DNA from: Rheum nobile
Lineage: Eukaryota > Streptophyta > Magnoliopsida > Caryophyllales > Polygonaceae
Length of the DNA: 64,000 nucleotides
Assembly (NCBI GenBank): GCA_027886185.1
Contig: WOAB01000689.1
Coordinates: 1,798,001 to 1,862,000, forward strand
Direction of reading: 5' to 3'
The notes under the pieces are model-generated. The model was not told where the DNA came from and made no database searches. It worked only from the letters and a program-made list of their open reading frames with translations. Positions 1 through 11,595 of this stretch are shown piece by piece. Made by a program: the position numbers and the translations under genes. Positions within the stretch are counted from its first letter, which is position 1. The number at the start of each line of letters is the position of its first letter.

Positions 1-940
1 CGAATTATACTACCGTTTGCATGCGAACTATACTACTATGTGCATGTGAAAATGACATGTTTGTTCATACGAAATGCACTACGTGCAGGAGCGGATCTAG
101 GGGGGGCTTGAAGGGGCGACAACCCCCGCTTCCCCCCGGCGAACCCCTTAGAATATATTAAATATTTGGTTTTAGCCCCCCTTTGAATTTTCAATTTCCA
201 TTGTATATACATAGAATGATAAGTAAATCACAATAAAAATACATTGGTCTAGTGATTTTTGTCTCGGTACTTGTGTAAGAAAAGCAATAGGTCATGGGTT
301 CAAATCTTCAATCCTTCCTAACTCTTTTTTTTTCCTATTTTTGTTAAAAAATTGTGTCTTAATAGCCTTATTAAAATCTTTAAGCTTATTAAATATGTTT
401 ATTTCTGTTTTATTTTTTATTTTTCCGTACATGTTTTATTTTTTTAATTAAAAACAAAATAAAAAATCTTACATTAATAATAATAATAATAAATGCAAAA
501 AGATAGAATATGTATTATATGAATTAGTCAAATTTTAAGTGGTGAATGTCATACTTTTTGTAGTTTTAAGATATTAATATAAATGTTGATCCATTAAGCG
601 CGGAAAAAAATTCTCGAAGGAAAATCGCCCCCCCCCCCCCCCCCTTTGATAAATTCCTGGATCCGCCACTGACTACGTTCTATGTGTGCATGTGAAAGTG
701 TGAAACAACGTAGGTATGCATGTGTGCACATGAAAATAACATATGTGTGCATGCGAAAATGACTCAAAGCGCATACGAAATAACATGTGTGCATACGTAT
801 GAAAATCAACGAAAATAACCTACATGTGCATACGAAAATGACATGTTTGTGCACATGAAAACAACGTATGTTTGCATACAAAACAACATATGTGTGCATA
901 CAGACTAAAATGCGTGTGCACGCAGGACACGTTTTTTCCG
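1..940. repeat. Degenerate short tandem-repeat array around a hAT insertion
   Basis: Positions 1-85 and 672-940 are built from variants of a roughly 20-25-base unit containing TGCATACGAAAATGAC and ATGTGTGCATGCGAAA. The two stretches are separated by the hAT element at 86-671 and appear to be one array interrupted by that insertion. Small open frames here are low-complexity and have no homology that I recognise. I see no gene. Confidence 0.6.
86..671. mobile_element. hAT-superfamily non-autonomous element (586 bp)
   Basis: The ends form an inverted repeat: CAGGAGCGGATCTAGG at the left, and CAGTGGCGGATCCAGG when the right end is read on the minus strand. The flanks are ACTACGTG (78-85) and ACTACGTT (672-679), a 7-of-8 match to the 8-bp target duplication typical of hAT elements. 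There is no transposase. The interior is AT-rich and contains a run of about 17 C near 630-646 and a tRNA-like GGTCATGGGTTCAAATC segment near 291. The short TIR starting CAG and the 8-bp duplication support hAT. Confidence 0.75.
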
Positions 941-1857
941 CAAAAAATTCGGCCGTGCCGAATTGTATCCGAATTTTTTCCTTAGCTGATCTTGGCGCTC
1001 TTTTTCTTGATCCGATGGTCTTGCAACATCCTCACTCCTCTCCTAAGCCCCCATCCTCACCTTATCTTTTCTTTTTTTAATATGTTCACGCATGTGTTCT
1101 GAGATTTGATATTTATATATACTTAGCAGGAATTTCCACCTCAAAATAAATATAATTGCTAATTTAAGTCTCAAAATGATGTTTTATATACGATTTCGGC
1201 TAAGGCTTGACGATTGCAGAATTTTGGTAGAAATTAACAATTATCTAACCTACACGTAAATGTTAACATTTTGTAACAAGTAATACATTCTTATTCTTAT
1301 TGTTAGCACAATAATTAATTATCTATCTATCCTAAATGGTAAATTAATCTTTTTTATAAATGAATATTTATATCAATAGAAAATAGATTATTTTCATAAA
1401 ATTAGAATATAGTCATATATTATCGTCTAAATTTATTTATGTTTTTTATTATCAAATAAAAATGCTAAAATTTATAAATTTTAATATGATATTATAAAAA
1501 CAAATTTTATAATCAAATATATAAATAGTATTTTGAATTAAAATGGTATATATGTATAAGTTATAAAACATACACATGCGGTCATACCCAAGAGTATACT
1601 AGAGTGATGCTAAAAAAAGAGTATACTAGAGCAATGAAACAAGTATAATACAAATATAGTAATATATGTCAATTTAATATTCTAATTTGAAGATTTAAAA
1701 CAATTCTGTAGTTAAATATGTTTATGTAATTTTTATTAAGATTATAATTAAGTATAAAATATACACCTTGAATTCATACGCATGTGTATATTGTAACAAT
1801 AGAAAAAATAAAGTAGCTTTTTAATTCATATTCGTATATTACAATAAAAATTATACT
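941..1857. other. AT-rich intergenic DNA, no gene seen
   Basis: The sequence is strongly AT-rich with no long open frame, splice-consistent coding segment or clear repeat boundary. I see nothing that I can support here. Confidence 0.5.
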
Positions 1858-2060
1858 TTTTTTGGTGACAAAAATTAGGGTAAGGGAATGGCACCCCAGT
1901 CTAAGAACAGAGAAGACCAAAGAAATAAAAAAACACTTACAAAGGGTTTTACATATGTCTTACCTCAAGGAGATTAGTGAGGGTTCAAACCTGCGACCTG
2001 TCAGACTGAAACATTGTCATGTTCTACTAGACCAACCCCTTGAGGTTTACAATAAAAATT
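1858..2060. repeat. Probable retroelement 3'-end or SINE-like fragment
   Basis: A T run is followed by GGTGACAAAAATTAGGG and then by the tRNA-like phrase GGGTTCAAACCTGCGACC. A short direct repeat (AATAAAAATTATACTT) lies on both sides, at about 1841-1856 and 2051-2066, and may be a target duplication. This suggests a small retroposon inserted in this AT-rich DNA. The class is uncertain. The 68-codon frame inside it is not a convincing gene. Confidence 0.4.
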
Positions 2061-2891
2061 ATACTTAGAATACAAGATGTGATTATTAATATTTTTTCTA
2101 TGTTATATGAGAATGTCGATCCAACATTATTCCTTTTTATATTACTCTGCATGAAAAAGAGGTGTAGAACGAACTAAACCGTTGGATTTTTTTTTTGTTC
2201 TTTTTTATTAAGTAAGAATTCGAAGTTCCAGTCACACATGACTTGGATCTTCAAGAGACCGAAAAAATTGACAGTCAAAATCTAACCGACAAGGGAAAAT
2301 AACATAACAACTAGTCAAAAAGAAACAAACAAAAACTGAAAGAACAGTTATAGGAGTAGGCAAAAGGGAGAGAAGGCGCAAACACAGGTTGGACAAACAC
2401 CAATGCGGCATTGCAACAGCCAATAAGTAGATAAGCAAGACAATAAGTAGAGGTGTAACTGAACACCTGGGTGACGCTTCTTCTCTAGAAGCCAACAAGA
2501 ATCACACAACCACATCCTCGATCTCTTACTCGAAACAACAATCTCGCACCAAACCTACAAGAAGCTTCACAACAGAAAATGAAGATTTTCATTTCTCGAG
2601 AGTCTTTTAAATGTTCTCTACTTTTCATGATGAAGTAATCTGGAAATAACATCATTTGTAATTGTTGGAAAGTTCATTTTCTTTGGGTGTACGTAGTTTT
2701 CTTGGAAGTCCTTTTTCTCAGTTTTGTTAGTTTTGATGATGATACTCTTAAGGTGTGCTTAATTTTTGGTTGAGTTTAGCTTTTTAAGTCATGACATTTA
2801 AAAAGACAAAGCTATAACTATATACTAGTAGGAACTGGCAAAGGAACTGTGTCGCAGAATAAGGCCAACCTAGCTAGATTGATTGGTCTTT
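2061..2891. other. Intergenic DNA with a possible LINE-tail fragment
   Basis: A T-rich tract at about 2190-2206 precedes a moderately complex segment up to about 2560. This resembles the 3' tail of a minus-strand LINE, but I find no reverse transcriptase motif. An 88-codon minus frame (2232-2498) is hydrophobic and not recognisable. No gene is supported. Confidence 0.3.
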
Positions 2892-3218
2892 GACTCCGTT
2901 CGACAAAGCTTTTTTGAGATTAACGGAGCTTGATTTTCTTTTTAATCTAGTTAATGAGTGTTCGGTAAAAAATGTCAATCTAGCTTAGGAAGCTTATAGT
3001 AAATTAATGTAGCTTAATTTTTTCATTTTTTTAATGTGACCCTCCTAGACTGTTGAAGATTAACAAGCTGAAATTTATATTTATCTCATTTCAGCTTGTA
3101 ATACCAAACACCAACTATATTTTTTAAATAATTAAGCTAATAAACTCAGCTCCAACTTCAGCTTTAGCCACTCATTCAACTTCAACTTCCATTCCAGCTA
3201 GATTTACTGAACAGAGCC
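2892..3218. mobile_element. MITE-like element with short terminal inverted repeats
   Basis: The left end reads GACTCCGTTCGACAAAGC and the right end, read on the minus strand, GGCTCTGTTCAGTAAATC. These are imperfect terminal inverted repeats around a 327-bp AT-rich interior with no coding capacity. A TTT on each side may be a 3-bp target duplication, but it is too simple to prove insertion. A PIF/Harbinger or hAT MITE is possible. Confidence 0.35.
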
Positions 3219-5008
3219 TTTATCTAGGATTTCTACATGATGACTCCATAAGATATCTTCTAATGGCGTGTAAGGTAAGTTGTTTGGAACTCTATCTTGT
3301 ACATGGACACGTAGGATAGAATTTGTTGTAAAAGATTTTGTTGATATCTTGTAAAAGATAACAAATATTATCTCCTGAATTTTTGATTTTGTGGTTAATA
3401 GGCATGTTTTTATTGATAATGGTCTGTTTTGTTTTGATAAAAATATATCAGATATTATTATCAAAACTAATAGCTTCACTAACACTCTGTTGTGCTTATT
3501 AATAACTGAATCAGAATCATTTCATACTCGATGCAAAAAATGACGTACTTAGAGAGCATCGTTGATTGAGAATGAAGAGATTTCGTATTCTTCATTGGAG
3601 TGCTTATTGTAGATCACGAGGTTGAGTAAGTCTACTTTGATATTATTGATTGTTTACTTTGGTTAATTATGACGGTGTTCTTAGGAGTGTTTGAGAACAT
3701 TACTGTGTGGTATCTTAATTGTTCATATTGTAATTGAAAGTAGGAAAAAAATGTACATGCTAGATCTCACTAAGAACATCTACAATGGTGAAAATGAAAT
3801 TGAGTATCAAAGACATTTAAAAAAATCAAAAGTCAGGAAAAAAAGAATTTATGAGTAAATCAATAAAGTAGTACCATTTGCTTGATACTCTCCTCTGAAA
3901 TTTCTTTTGATTTACTAACAAAATCTGACTTTACTTTTTTTTTTAGTACCCTAAGATACTCTAAATACCACTAATGGTCTAAGGCTCAATTTACTTGGCT
4001 TAGAACATGAACCCATCGGAAATTACAATGAACATGCTAGCTCTCTACCCTATCTCTTAAGTTTTTTTAGGAAGTCTAATCATTTTTTTCATTTGATAGG
4101 TGTAGGTAAATCTATATCTATATGTGTGTAAATTTAAAGGTGCATATATAGAGTCTCTTTTACGTTCAAATACATATTTAATCCTTTTTACATCTTCCAC
4201 CGAAGTTCCTTCCACTTGTAGCTAGCAGCAGTGCGCAATAAGCCTAGCTAGCTACGTACTCTAGTATCTTTCAAGGTTAATGTCAAAGAAACTAGTGTCT
4301 GTGGTACAAATATATGCCAAGAAAAATCTGAAAATACCTTAAATCCGATCCTTCACCAAAATGGAGAAAACATTTCATATAAGTAACCCATTTTTGTGAT
4401 TATATTGCATGTATAGATGGCCCTTTATAGCCTCATCTCAAAGCTCCTTTTCCCCTCGACAATATGTTGTCTTTCTTCTTCTTTTGAGTTTTTAAACGCC
4501 ATACATTCTCTAGCACGTACCTGCATACTCAAAGGAAAAAGTAGTTGCATTCGGTGAATGATATGATATGATATGATATGAGTGCATGGTAGTAAGTATG
4601 AACGATCTGCATGATACATACGTGTCCCTATTTGACTTCTTTGTACGTTCAATTTCTACGTGTTACGTTCTTATGAACCCTAGCTAGCTAGCTCGCCTTA
4701 GTTATTGCGCAGAAGTTGAGAGTGATATATATAATATGATATGATTGTTAACTAATATGTATGTGTTTCTCTTATGTTGCATATGTCTAACATGATTAAA
4801 ATATCTTCTATTTGGGGATATACAGATATATATCTAAGATAAGGGATTGTAACGTGTTCGTTCATTTCGTTAATCGTTAGAATCGTTAAGATCCACGTGT
4901 TCCAATTTCAGCTCTATCGAGTTGCCTGAATAATGCGTAGGAGGATGAATTGCATTTACGTGTTCCTATAACTCCACATTAAATATAGGTTGAGATAGAT
5001 GCATGCAT
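3219..5008. other. Intergenic DNA, no gene seen
   Basis: This is AT-rich sequence without convincing coding frames. It contains one pentanucleotide microsatellite (listed separately) and repeated CTAGCTAGC motifs near 4210-4260 and 4680-4695. No conserved gene or element ends could be recognised. Confidence 0.45.
4558..4581. repeat. (ATATG)n microsatellite
   Basis: Five consecutive near-perfect ATATG pentamers are read directly from the sequence. It is a simple sequence repeat with no inferred function. Confidence 0.85.
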
Positions 5009-5466
5009 TTTTTTTGAATTAATGAAAGGTAACATTCATTCATAGAATCTGTAACATGTCACGAAAGGGTTACCCGGATGATTCCTATGAATTAAATTGT
5101 GGCAGTTGCATATGTGGAGCAGGACTTCACGAGAGTAATTGCAATCAAAGAGAATATGATATTCAGTTTCTTGAGGAATATTATTTTAGGCATTTAGCCT
5201 TTGAAATTTTTTCATCTATATTTGTTTTTATAAGTTTTAAGATAATTTATCATAAAAAAATCATAAACTTTTATTTGAAATTTGATTATTTTGACTTTTT
5301 TTTATTCATTGGTTGTAAAGGGTACGTGGTGAGGGGTTAATTTTTTTATAAAAAAATATATTTAATACATATTTAATAAAAAAATTAAAAGACAAATAAA
5401 GCTTATCGGACGGAGTATATGATTTAGATAACGTGTTATGTACACCGGCAAAGATAAATTTAATTT
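5009..5466. repeat. Possible LINE 3'-tail fragment and AT-rich DNA
   Basis: An eight-base T run (from about 5009) followed by GAATTAATGAAAGGTAACATTCATTC resembles the 3' tails of plant L1-type LINEs inserted on the minus strand. Only a tail of about 160 bp could be present. The rest to 5466 is AT-rich with a weak 94-codon plus frame that I do not recognise. Evidence is by pattern only. Confidence 0.3.
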
Positions 5467-7560
5467 GATTAATTTTTTTTTTGAAAAAGGTAAATATATT
5501 GCATGTATAAAACATGTACAAAAATCATCGACTTAATCGGGAGATATGCGTTCAGAATAGTTGAGCAACAAAATGGAAACACGCTCAACAAGCAATGGAC
5601 TTGCAAACACAAGTATCTTCAACAAACAAGTTAGCCAAAACACAGCTAGCAATCTGCATGGATAAGCTCAGAAAAAGGCGTTCAACTCACTCTAATATGG
5701 TGGAGCCATCTGCGCGTCTTCCTATCGTTCCCCTTACACTTGCCCATAAGGCGGGTTTTCACATCTTTGATGGTTTTGCAGCTGCAATCCTCCTCAGTAA
5801 CTGTTGTTCCCTGCCAAGTTTTTGCATTTCTGGAGGCCCAAATGTTATAAACTGCGCATGTGAAGGCACATATACGAACCTTGAACACAACTGATCTCGA
5901 TCTCTTGCTTGCTGAGAACCATAGCAACCATTCCTCTATAGAGGATTTGCATTGATAGACCCCAGTCCACTCCATAACTTGTTTGATCACCGCACTTGAA
6001 AACGGGCATTCGAACCATCGATGGAGGCTACTTTCAGTTGAGGCATTACACATAATACAAGAAGTTGAGTCAACCAAACCAATTAAAGAGAGGCGATCCA
6101 ATGTAGGGGCTTTGTTCTTTGCAACGATCCATGTAATAAATGCACATCTGGGGATCACAGCGGTATCCCATATTACTTCTCCCCAGGGCACCTCGTTGGC
6201 TTTAGATCTCCAAAGCTCGTAGAGGCCATTACAGGTTCTCGATCTATGTTCACAAGACCATATTGCGTTCCAGCTGTTAGTCTCCAAGCTTCTCTGAGTT
6301 GCAATGATCTCATCCCTAACTTGGAGGACGGAACGCCACGCCCAACTATCATTGTCTTTCTTCCTAATCTGCCAGATGGAACTCCTTTTGAGGAGAGAAG
6401 AGTTTGCCCATTCAGTCCAGAAATTGTGCACACCTTGGTCGATATCACGGATGAGGTTGGCCATTTGTGCTCGATTCCAGGCAAGAAGCTCCTTGAAACC
6501 CAAACCCCCCTCCGATCTCGGTCTAGCAACATCATTCCAAGCAACCAAGCATCTACGAGAATTCTCATTTCCACTCCACAAGAAGCTCCTCAATATGCCC
6601 TGGATAACCTTGATCACTTTCCGAGGGAATAAGATCACTTTAAGCCAGAAATTGAGCATGCCCATAATCACAGACTGAATGAGCTGCACACGGCCTGCAT
6701 AAGACATGTTGCTAGCTGACCAAGAGTTGATCTTTTTGCTAATTTTTTCAATAATGGTACCGTACTCATTCACATGCATCTTTCTAGAGTGGAGAGGGAG
6801 ACCAAGGTATGTAACTGGGAGCAAGCCCTCCTGAATATGCAGCGCACTGAGAATGCTGTTTTTGGTTGAGTCGTCCATACCGGCTAAGAACACTTGGGAT
6901 TTGTCTTGGTTGCACTTCAGGCCAGACACACTAGAAAATGAGTTGATGGTGTCATTGATTATCATAGCAGATTGGAGGTAATCCTTGGCAAAAACGAAAA
7001 GGTCATCTGCAAACGCCAGATACAAAGTTTTGGATTGCTTGCATCTTGGGTGGAACGAAAACTGAGGAGTTGCAGTAGCCTTATCAATTAGTCTGCTGAA
7101 ATATTCCATGCCAAGAGCGAACAAATATGGGGCTATGGGGTCGCCCTGCCTCAAGCCTCTCTTTCCTTTGAAGAAGCCCACAAGACTCCTGTTGATGTTG
7201 ATCGAGAAAGAAGTGGTAGAGATACATTCTTTGACCCATTGCACAAATCTTGGAGGAAAACCAAACCCTGTAAGGACATCAAGAATGAAGCACCAATTAA
7301 TAGAATCATATGCTTTCCATAAATCAACTTTTATGGCACATCTGGGAGAAGTAGTAGTGCGTACATAGTGTTTCAGGATATCCTGACACACAATGACATT
7401 ATGCCAGATGCCTCTCTTAGGAAGAAAAGCTCCTTGTTTTGTAGAGATCAGCTTGCAGGCAGAAGAGAAGATTCTAGACGCCAAAATCTTGGAGATGATT
7501 TTATAAACCGTTGAGCAGCAAGAAATCGGTCTGTAATCACGGATGCCTTGATCTCAGTTA
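5467..7560 (-). mobile_element. 5'-truncated L1-type LINE retrotransposon
   Basis: The element lies on the minus strand. Its 3' end is marked by a run of ten T on the plus strand (about 5467-5478), which is its poly(A) tail. A 3' untranslated part of about 200 bp follows, then the end of ORF2 (5682-7560). The 5' part is missing: homology starts in the middle of the reverse transcriptase at about 7560. The endonuclease and ORF1 are absent, as is usual when target-primed reverse transcription stops early. I could not identify a clean target-site duplication. Confidence 0.8.
5682..7560 (-). pseudogene. LINE ORF2 fragment: reverse transcriptase plus zf-RVT domain
   Basis: This 3' part of a LINE ORF2 would encode a polymerase copying LINE RNA at the target site. 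The open stretch of about 600 codons (7484-5682) is in frame with YRPISCCSTVYKIISKI just upstream, a standard non-LTR reverse transcriptase motif. Further motifs are KVDLWKAYDSINW, LRQGDPIAPYLFALGME and the catalytic FADDLFVF, followed by the thumb region and a C-terminal zf-RVT domain (PRCAFITWIVAKNKAPTLDR, then C-x2-C and H-x4-C near SCIMCNAS and HRWFEC). The catalytic aspartates are intact and there is no frameshift, so the insertion may be fairly young. The N-terminal endonuclease is missing, so it is inactive. It is not a host gene. Confidence 0.85.
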
Positions 7561-8916
7561 AAGCTTGAAAAATATAATCGATCACCAAAACGTTAAAAAG
7601 TTATAAGTTAGTTATCTGCAATATTGGTTTTAATTATACCCGATTTTTCATCTGAAAGGTGGCGAATGACAATGAGATAAGTGAGTATGAAAGACGACCT
7701 TCCTAATTGCGCGCACTTGTATATTTCCGGAGAGCCATGTAATAACAAGTTGAATTTTCACCTTTTCAACTTTATTCTCTATGGAGTTTCAGCCAAAGTA
7801 ATTGTATCACAAAGAGACTATTATTACAAGAATCAAAGAATATAACAATGATTTAAGCCAAAGCAAAAATTTAATTTAATAAAAGGAAAAAACATAAGTC
7901 GTTGTTCCAAAGAGCGATTCTTATTTTTTTTTAAAAATAAAAAGATAAGAGACGTAAGTGAATGAGAAAGTTTAATTTAATAAAAAATCAAAAAAAAAAA
8001 CATGAGTCAGAACGACTCATGTGAATTTCTTTTTAACAAATAAAAAAAGATTGGAGATGTTGTATATAGCAATTATGTAAATTCTTTTTAAAAATAAGTG
8101 AGATGTGATGTCACTTACAAAAAGATAAACTCTATTAAATGAGTCAAATAGAGGTATTGATAGGACCCACATCCTTTAATTTAAATAGTTTCCTTTCATC
8201 TTCAACCTGCAAAATCCCCTTCAGCCAAATATTTGGCATTTGTAAAAAGCCACGACCGACGTCGATTCCTGCCCCGCCAGATCTCTTCTAGAACGACAAC
8301 AAATAAATATTGAACTTGGAGCATTAATACGAGACTCAAATTATCTAATGGGCAAATCCGTCGGAAACTCGATCAAGAAATGGTGGTAAATCAACAAACG
8401 GGGTGGTGCCGGATGTTGTCTCATAAGCCGAGATTCGCCGGATCTGGAGAAACAAGCAGAAGAATCGCCATAGCGAATTTCTTTTTTATTTTTGACAAAA
8501 AGCATGAGTCGCTCTTTGTTATGGTGATTTATGTTTTTTATTTTATTTTAATTAAATTAAAGTTTTGCTACGACTTAAATTGCTGTTGTGTTCCGCAATT
8601 CTTTAAATAATAGTCGCTTTGTGGTATTACGACTTTTGCCGAAGCTCCATTACCTGCCTATTTTCAGAATTAGTTTAAAAGCGAGTCACGAGCCTATATA
8701 GAGAATAAAGTTGAACAAAAATGCTTATTTTCAAAAAAAATTCATAAACTTACGTCGTTGCATTCTTTCTCCCTCTTCTTAATTTGTCTTCGTAATTCAA
8801 TGTCATTTCATCTAGTATGTGAAATATACTGTAGTAGATAGTTTAATTTCATTTGAAGAATAACACTCAAACGGAGTATTAATTTAATTAAGTGATTCAT
8901 CATTATTACCATTATA
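7561..8916. repeat. AT-rich region with imperfect inverted repeats (possible MITE, about 7869-8566)
   Basis: The segment around 7869-7922 (TTTAATTTAATAAAAGG ... ACATAAGTCGTTGTTCC ... AAAGAGCGATTC) recurs in inverted orientation at about 8500-8566 (GAGTCGCTCTTTGTTATGG ... ATTTATGTTTTTTATTTT). A third partial copy with a CATGAGTC/GACTCATG hairpin lies at 8001-8022. This looks like a foldback or MITE-type element of about 700 bp with a GC-richer core (8240-8470). No target duplication was fixed and no gene was recognised. Confidence 0.35.
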
Positions 8917-9184
8917 CTCCCTCCATTTCACAATATTTGGATTTTCAGCTACAATTCTTGATTTGTATTATTTGACTTTCTAGCTACATGTAATTATTCA
9001 TACTGAATTTTTAAAAAAATAGTTAGGTCTAGTCGTAGTTTCAAAGCATTTATTCTTTAACTTCAACTATTTACAATCTTCATTTTTAATTAATAGAAAA
9101 ATTCATATGCCTTAAATTTGTAACTTATATTAAAATATATAAAATAAGCGAAATCCCAAATATTGTGAAACAAATTGAAGGGAG
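8917..9184. mobile_element. Stowaway MITE (Tc1/mariner), 268 bp
   Basis: Terminal inverted repeats CTCCCTCCATTTCACAATAT at the left, and the matching GGGAG end preceded by ATATTGTGAAACAAATTGAA at the right, are flanked by the TA dinucleotide on both sides (8915-8916 and 9185-9186). The interior is AT-rich and non-coding. These are the defining features of Stowaway MITEs. Confidence 0.85.
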
Positions 9185-9186
9185 TA

Positions 9187-9674
9187 TTAACTCTAGAGAT
9201 ATTTCAGTTCCGATTTCTACATAAACTTAACATTTTCTGCATTAAATTTGTACATGAAATTGTAACAAATACATTGATTACCATAGAAAGATCGATCGAA
9301 ATTAAAAAAAAAACCAGAATTATAATAATTAATATACATAGAATTCAAAAGAGTACGTAGCGTATTAATTTAAGCAAGGAGTACGTACGTAGGAGTATTA
9401 GTTAAGAGAATCGCTAATAATAATGATACATGCATCCCCCAAGTTATATAACTAAGTACCGGCCAGTATCACCGCACGTACATGTCACACATATATATGA
9501 CAATATGTCATACTAGTCTACATCCGAGTAATGATTAATTAATAATATTACACTAAAAACCCGAAAACAAACGGGTCATCCTCCATATTAAACGGGCTTC
9601 ATATTTAGTACAGATCCATCCACCGAGCTGCAGGTTATTTATATATATAAACCAATTAACTACGCTTCGATTAA
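9187..9674. other. 3' flank of the SWEET gene
   Basis: This is AT-rich DNA downstream of the minus-strand SWEET stop codon. It should contain the 3' untranslated region and poly(A) signal. I see AATAAT-type sequences near 9540-9550 but no element that I can assign with confidence. Confidence 0.4.
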
Positions 9675-11149
9675 TCACACGACGTCGCATTCAATCTGCT
9701 GCTTCTCCACCAACCCCACAACACTCACGCGGCTGCTGACGTGGCTGTCCTCCTCCTCCGGCTTCACCTCTATTAAAACTAGCTCCGACACCTTGATGAC
9801 GTGGCCTTGGTCCTTCTCCGCCGCCACAACGTCCTGCTTCTTCTTGGTGGAGTCTTTGTAGATAAAATAGAGGGTCATTTGTGTTATCCCGAACGCCAGC
9901 CCCAACACATTCGGCAGCTGCACGCACCAATTAATATAAACGATCACAACAAAATATCTAATTATATATATAATCATATGCACGCTATTTTGTCATAAAT
10001 AGATGTAAATTTAGATTTTTTCACACAAATTAAGAAAAATGGTAAATACTCGTCAGAATCCACTTAATAAGTTACACATCCTGGTGAAACTAAATAACTC
10101 ACTTTAAAAGTGGTGTCACCTACGTACACACTGATTAATTGGACCTCTACTCGATCTATACTTTAAAAATGGTAAATAACGTCAAGTAAATTTGTTCATA
10201 AATATTCACAAAATGTCAGTTAAAACTGATCGGAGGGAGTATTAATTACCGCGACGAAGACATCCCTGATGAAGAATCCGTAGGAGAACCACATGACGGC
10301 GGAGATGGTGAGGGAGAAGGAGAGCCAGAAGGGCATGAACTCCACGCTTTTGGTCTTGATCACGGTCCTCTGTAATTCAATATTTTGACCAAGTTAATTA
10401 AGCTACTAATTCTGTTTTTTTTTTATGAAAAGAAGAATAGATCGAGGTGACGTACGATGACGCAGAGAGGGGAGGCGAAAAAGCAGACGGAGCAAACAGC
10501 ACAAATACAGCCAATGACCTTCTGTTTAGAGTGTCCATGAGTCAGCAGAGACGTAAGCAGGACGATTAGCCCAAGAAGCCCCACATTGAATGAGATTAGC
10601 AACCTCATCGTCTTCAACTGCACACATTAATACTTAATTAATCATCTCACATTCATTAAATTCATGACTAGGCAATGACAAGCATATACCATATATAGTC
10701 ACTTACTTTAACTGTTTTTGGCGCGTAAATCATGTAGATTACGAGGTAAAACGACTCGATCGCGATCCCAATCGAGTTAATGGTGATGAGGAGAGTTCCA
10801 TCTGCTTGCTTGATGAGGCCGTAGTACAACGTCAGCATGGAGCTGAAGAGTGCCACCGAGTAAGGCAACGACTCGAACCCTTGCGTTGACTTCGCCTTGT
10901 ATATACCATAGAATGTCGGTCTGCAACAACATTTCACGTTTAAATTAATTGAAAAAAATCTAATACGAAGAGATCGATCGATCGATCGAGGACGTACGAT
11001 GGAGATAGGTACACCAAGAACGACACCACATTGCCTGTCAAACGCACAAACAATTAATAAAAGCACAAGGATTAATAAAGTAAAATAAAATGTAGTAAGA
11101 ACGTACCTAGCAGGCCGAAGAACATGGCGAATTCCTCGTGTGAAAACAT
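9675..11149 (-). CDS. SWEET bidirectional sugar transporter, clade III type (six exons)
   Basis: This gene encodes a seven-helix SWEET uniporter that moves sugars, typically sucrose in clade III (SWEET9-15), across the plasma membrane. The exons on the minus strand are 11149-11107, 11034-10998, 10920-10707, 10617-10456, 10369-10250 and 9917-9675. All have GT/AG introns and phases that join to 272 codons. The six-exon layout is the usual one for plant SWEETs. Two MtN3/saliva repeats are visible (about residues 8-95 and 130-213). The prolines conserved in the helices are present (LSPSPTF, SLPY, ASPL, FMPFW), and so are the two binding-pocket asparagines (ITINSIG and LPNVLG). The acidic, Ser/Val-rich C-terminal tail ends ECDVV. 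The start is the first ATG below a TATA box at 11231-11237. Clade III is inferred from the KSTQGFESLPYSVALFSSML block. No defect was found. Confidence 0.92.
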
Positions 11150-11230
11150 CTGTATAGCTTTGTAATAAATAATTAATTGGTTTGATCGATTTGCTAAGGG
11201 CGATGGAGATATGTGCAGAGTGAAGTTGGT

Positions 11231-11237
11231 TTATATA
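11231..11237 (-). promoter_or_regulatory. TATA box of the SWEET gene
   Basis: TATATAA on the minus strand lies about 80 bp upstream of the SWEET ATG at 11149. This is a plausible core promoter distance with a short 5' leader. Confidence 0.6.
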
Positions 11238-11595
11238 GCAGTCTAGCTTAGTGGGGTTGGTCATTACTTAATTTCATGTCCGTGTAATTAATTGTGTATT
11301 AAATTAATCTATCGGCTCATGTTTTAATCTCTGATTTCCCTTTTTCTTTATTTGTAGGGTTTTAGAAGAGAGGTCCATGATTTGAGTACGTGGGGGGAGG
11401 TTGTTACTTTAGGGTCTGTAGCTAGTCTTGAAATTGACTCTCGTCCCCTCATTTTCTGCCCGCCTTTGCTGTTTTTTCTGTTGCTTTTTTGCTTTGTTAC
11501 ATCATGTGTGTTTTAATATTCTCCTATATGCCTTTCTTTATTTATATATTTGGTTTATTATTAACATATACTCCAATAGCAAAATATATACTCCA
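11238..11595. other. Upstream region of the SWEET gene
   Basis: This is AT-rich promoter DNA between the SWEET TATA box and the tail of the next LINE. No further regulatory motif could be assigned with confidence, and no gene is present. Confidence 0.4.

Noticed and set aside
594..899. A 101-codon minus frame with poly-Gly
   Set aside because: It is produced by the C homopolymer and the short-repeat array, not a gene.
8380..8610. A 76-codon plus frame
   Set aside because: It lies in the inverted-repeat region, changes to AT-driven residues after 30 codons and matches no family that I know.
10241..10250. A GGAGGGAGTATTA phrase in SWEET intron 5 suggesting another Stowaway
   Set aside because: Only one end-like motif is present, with no partner inverted repeat in the short intron.
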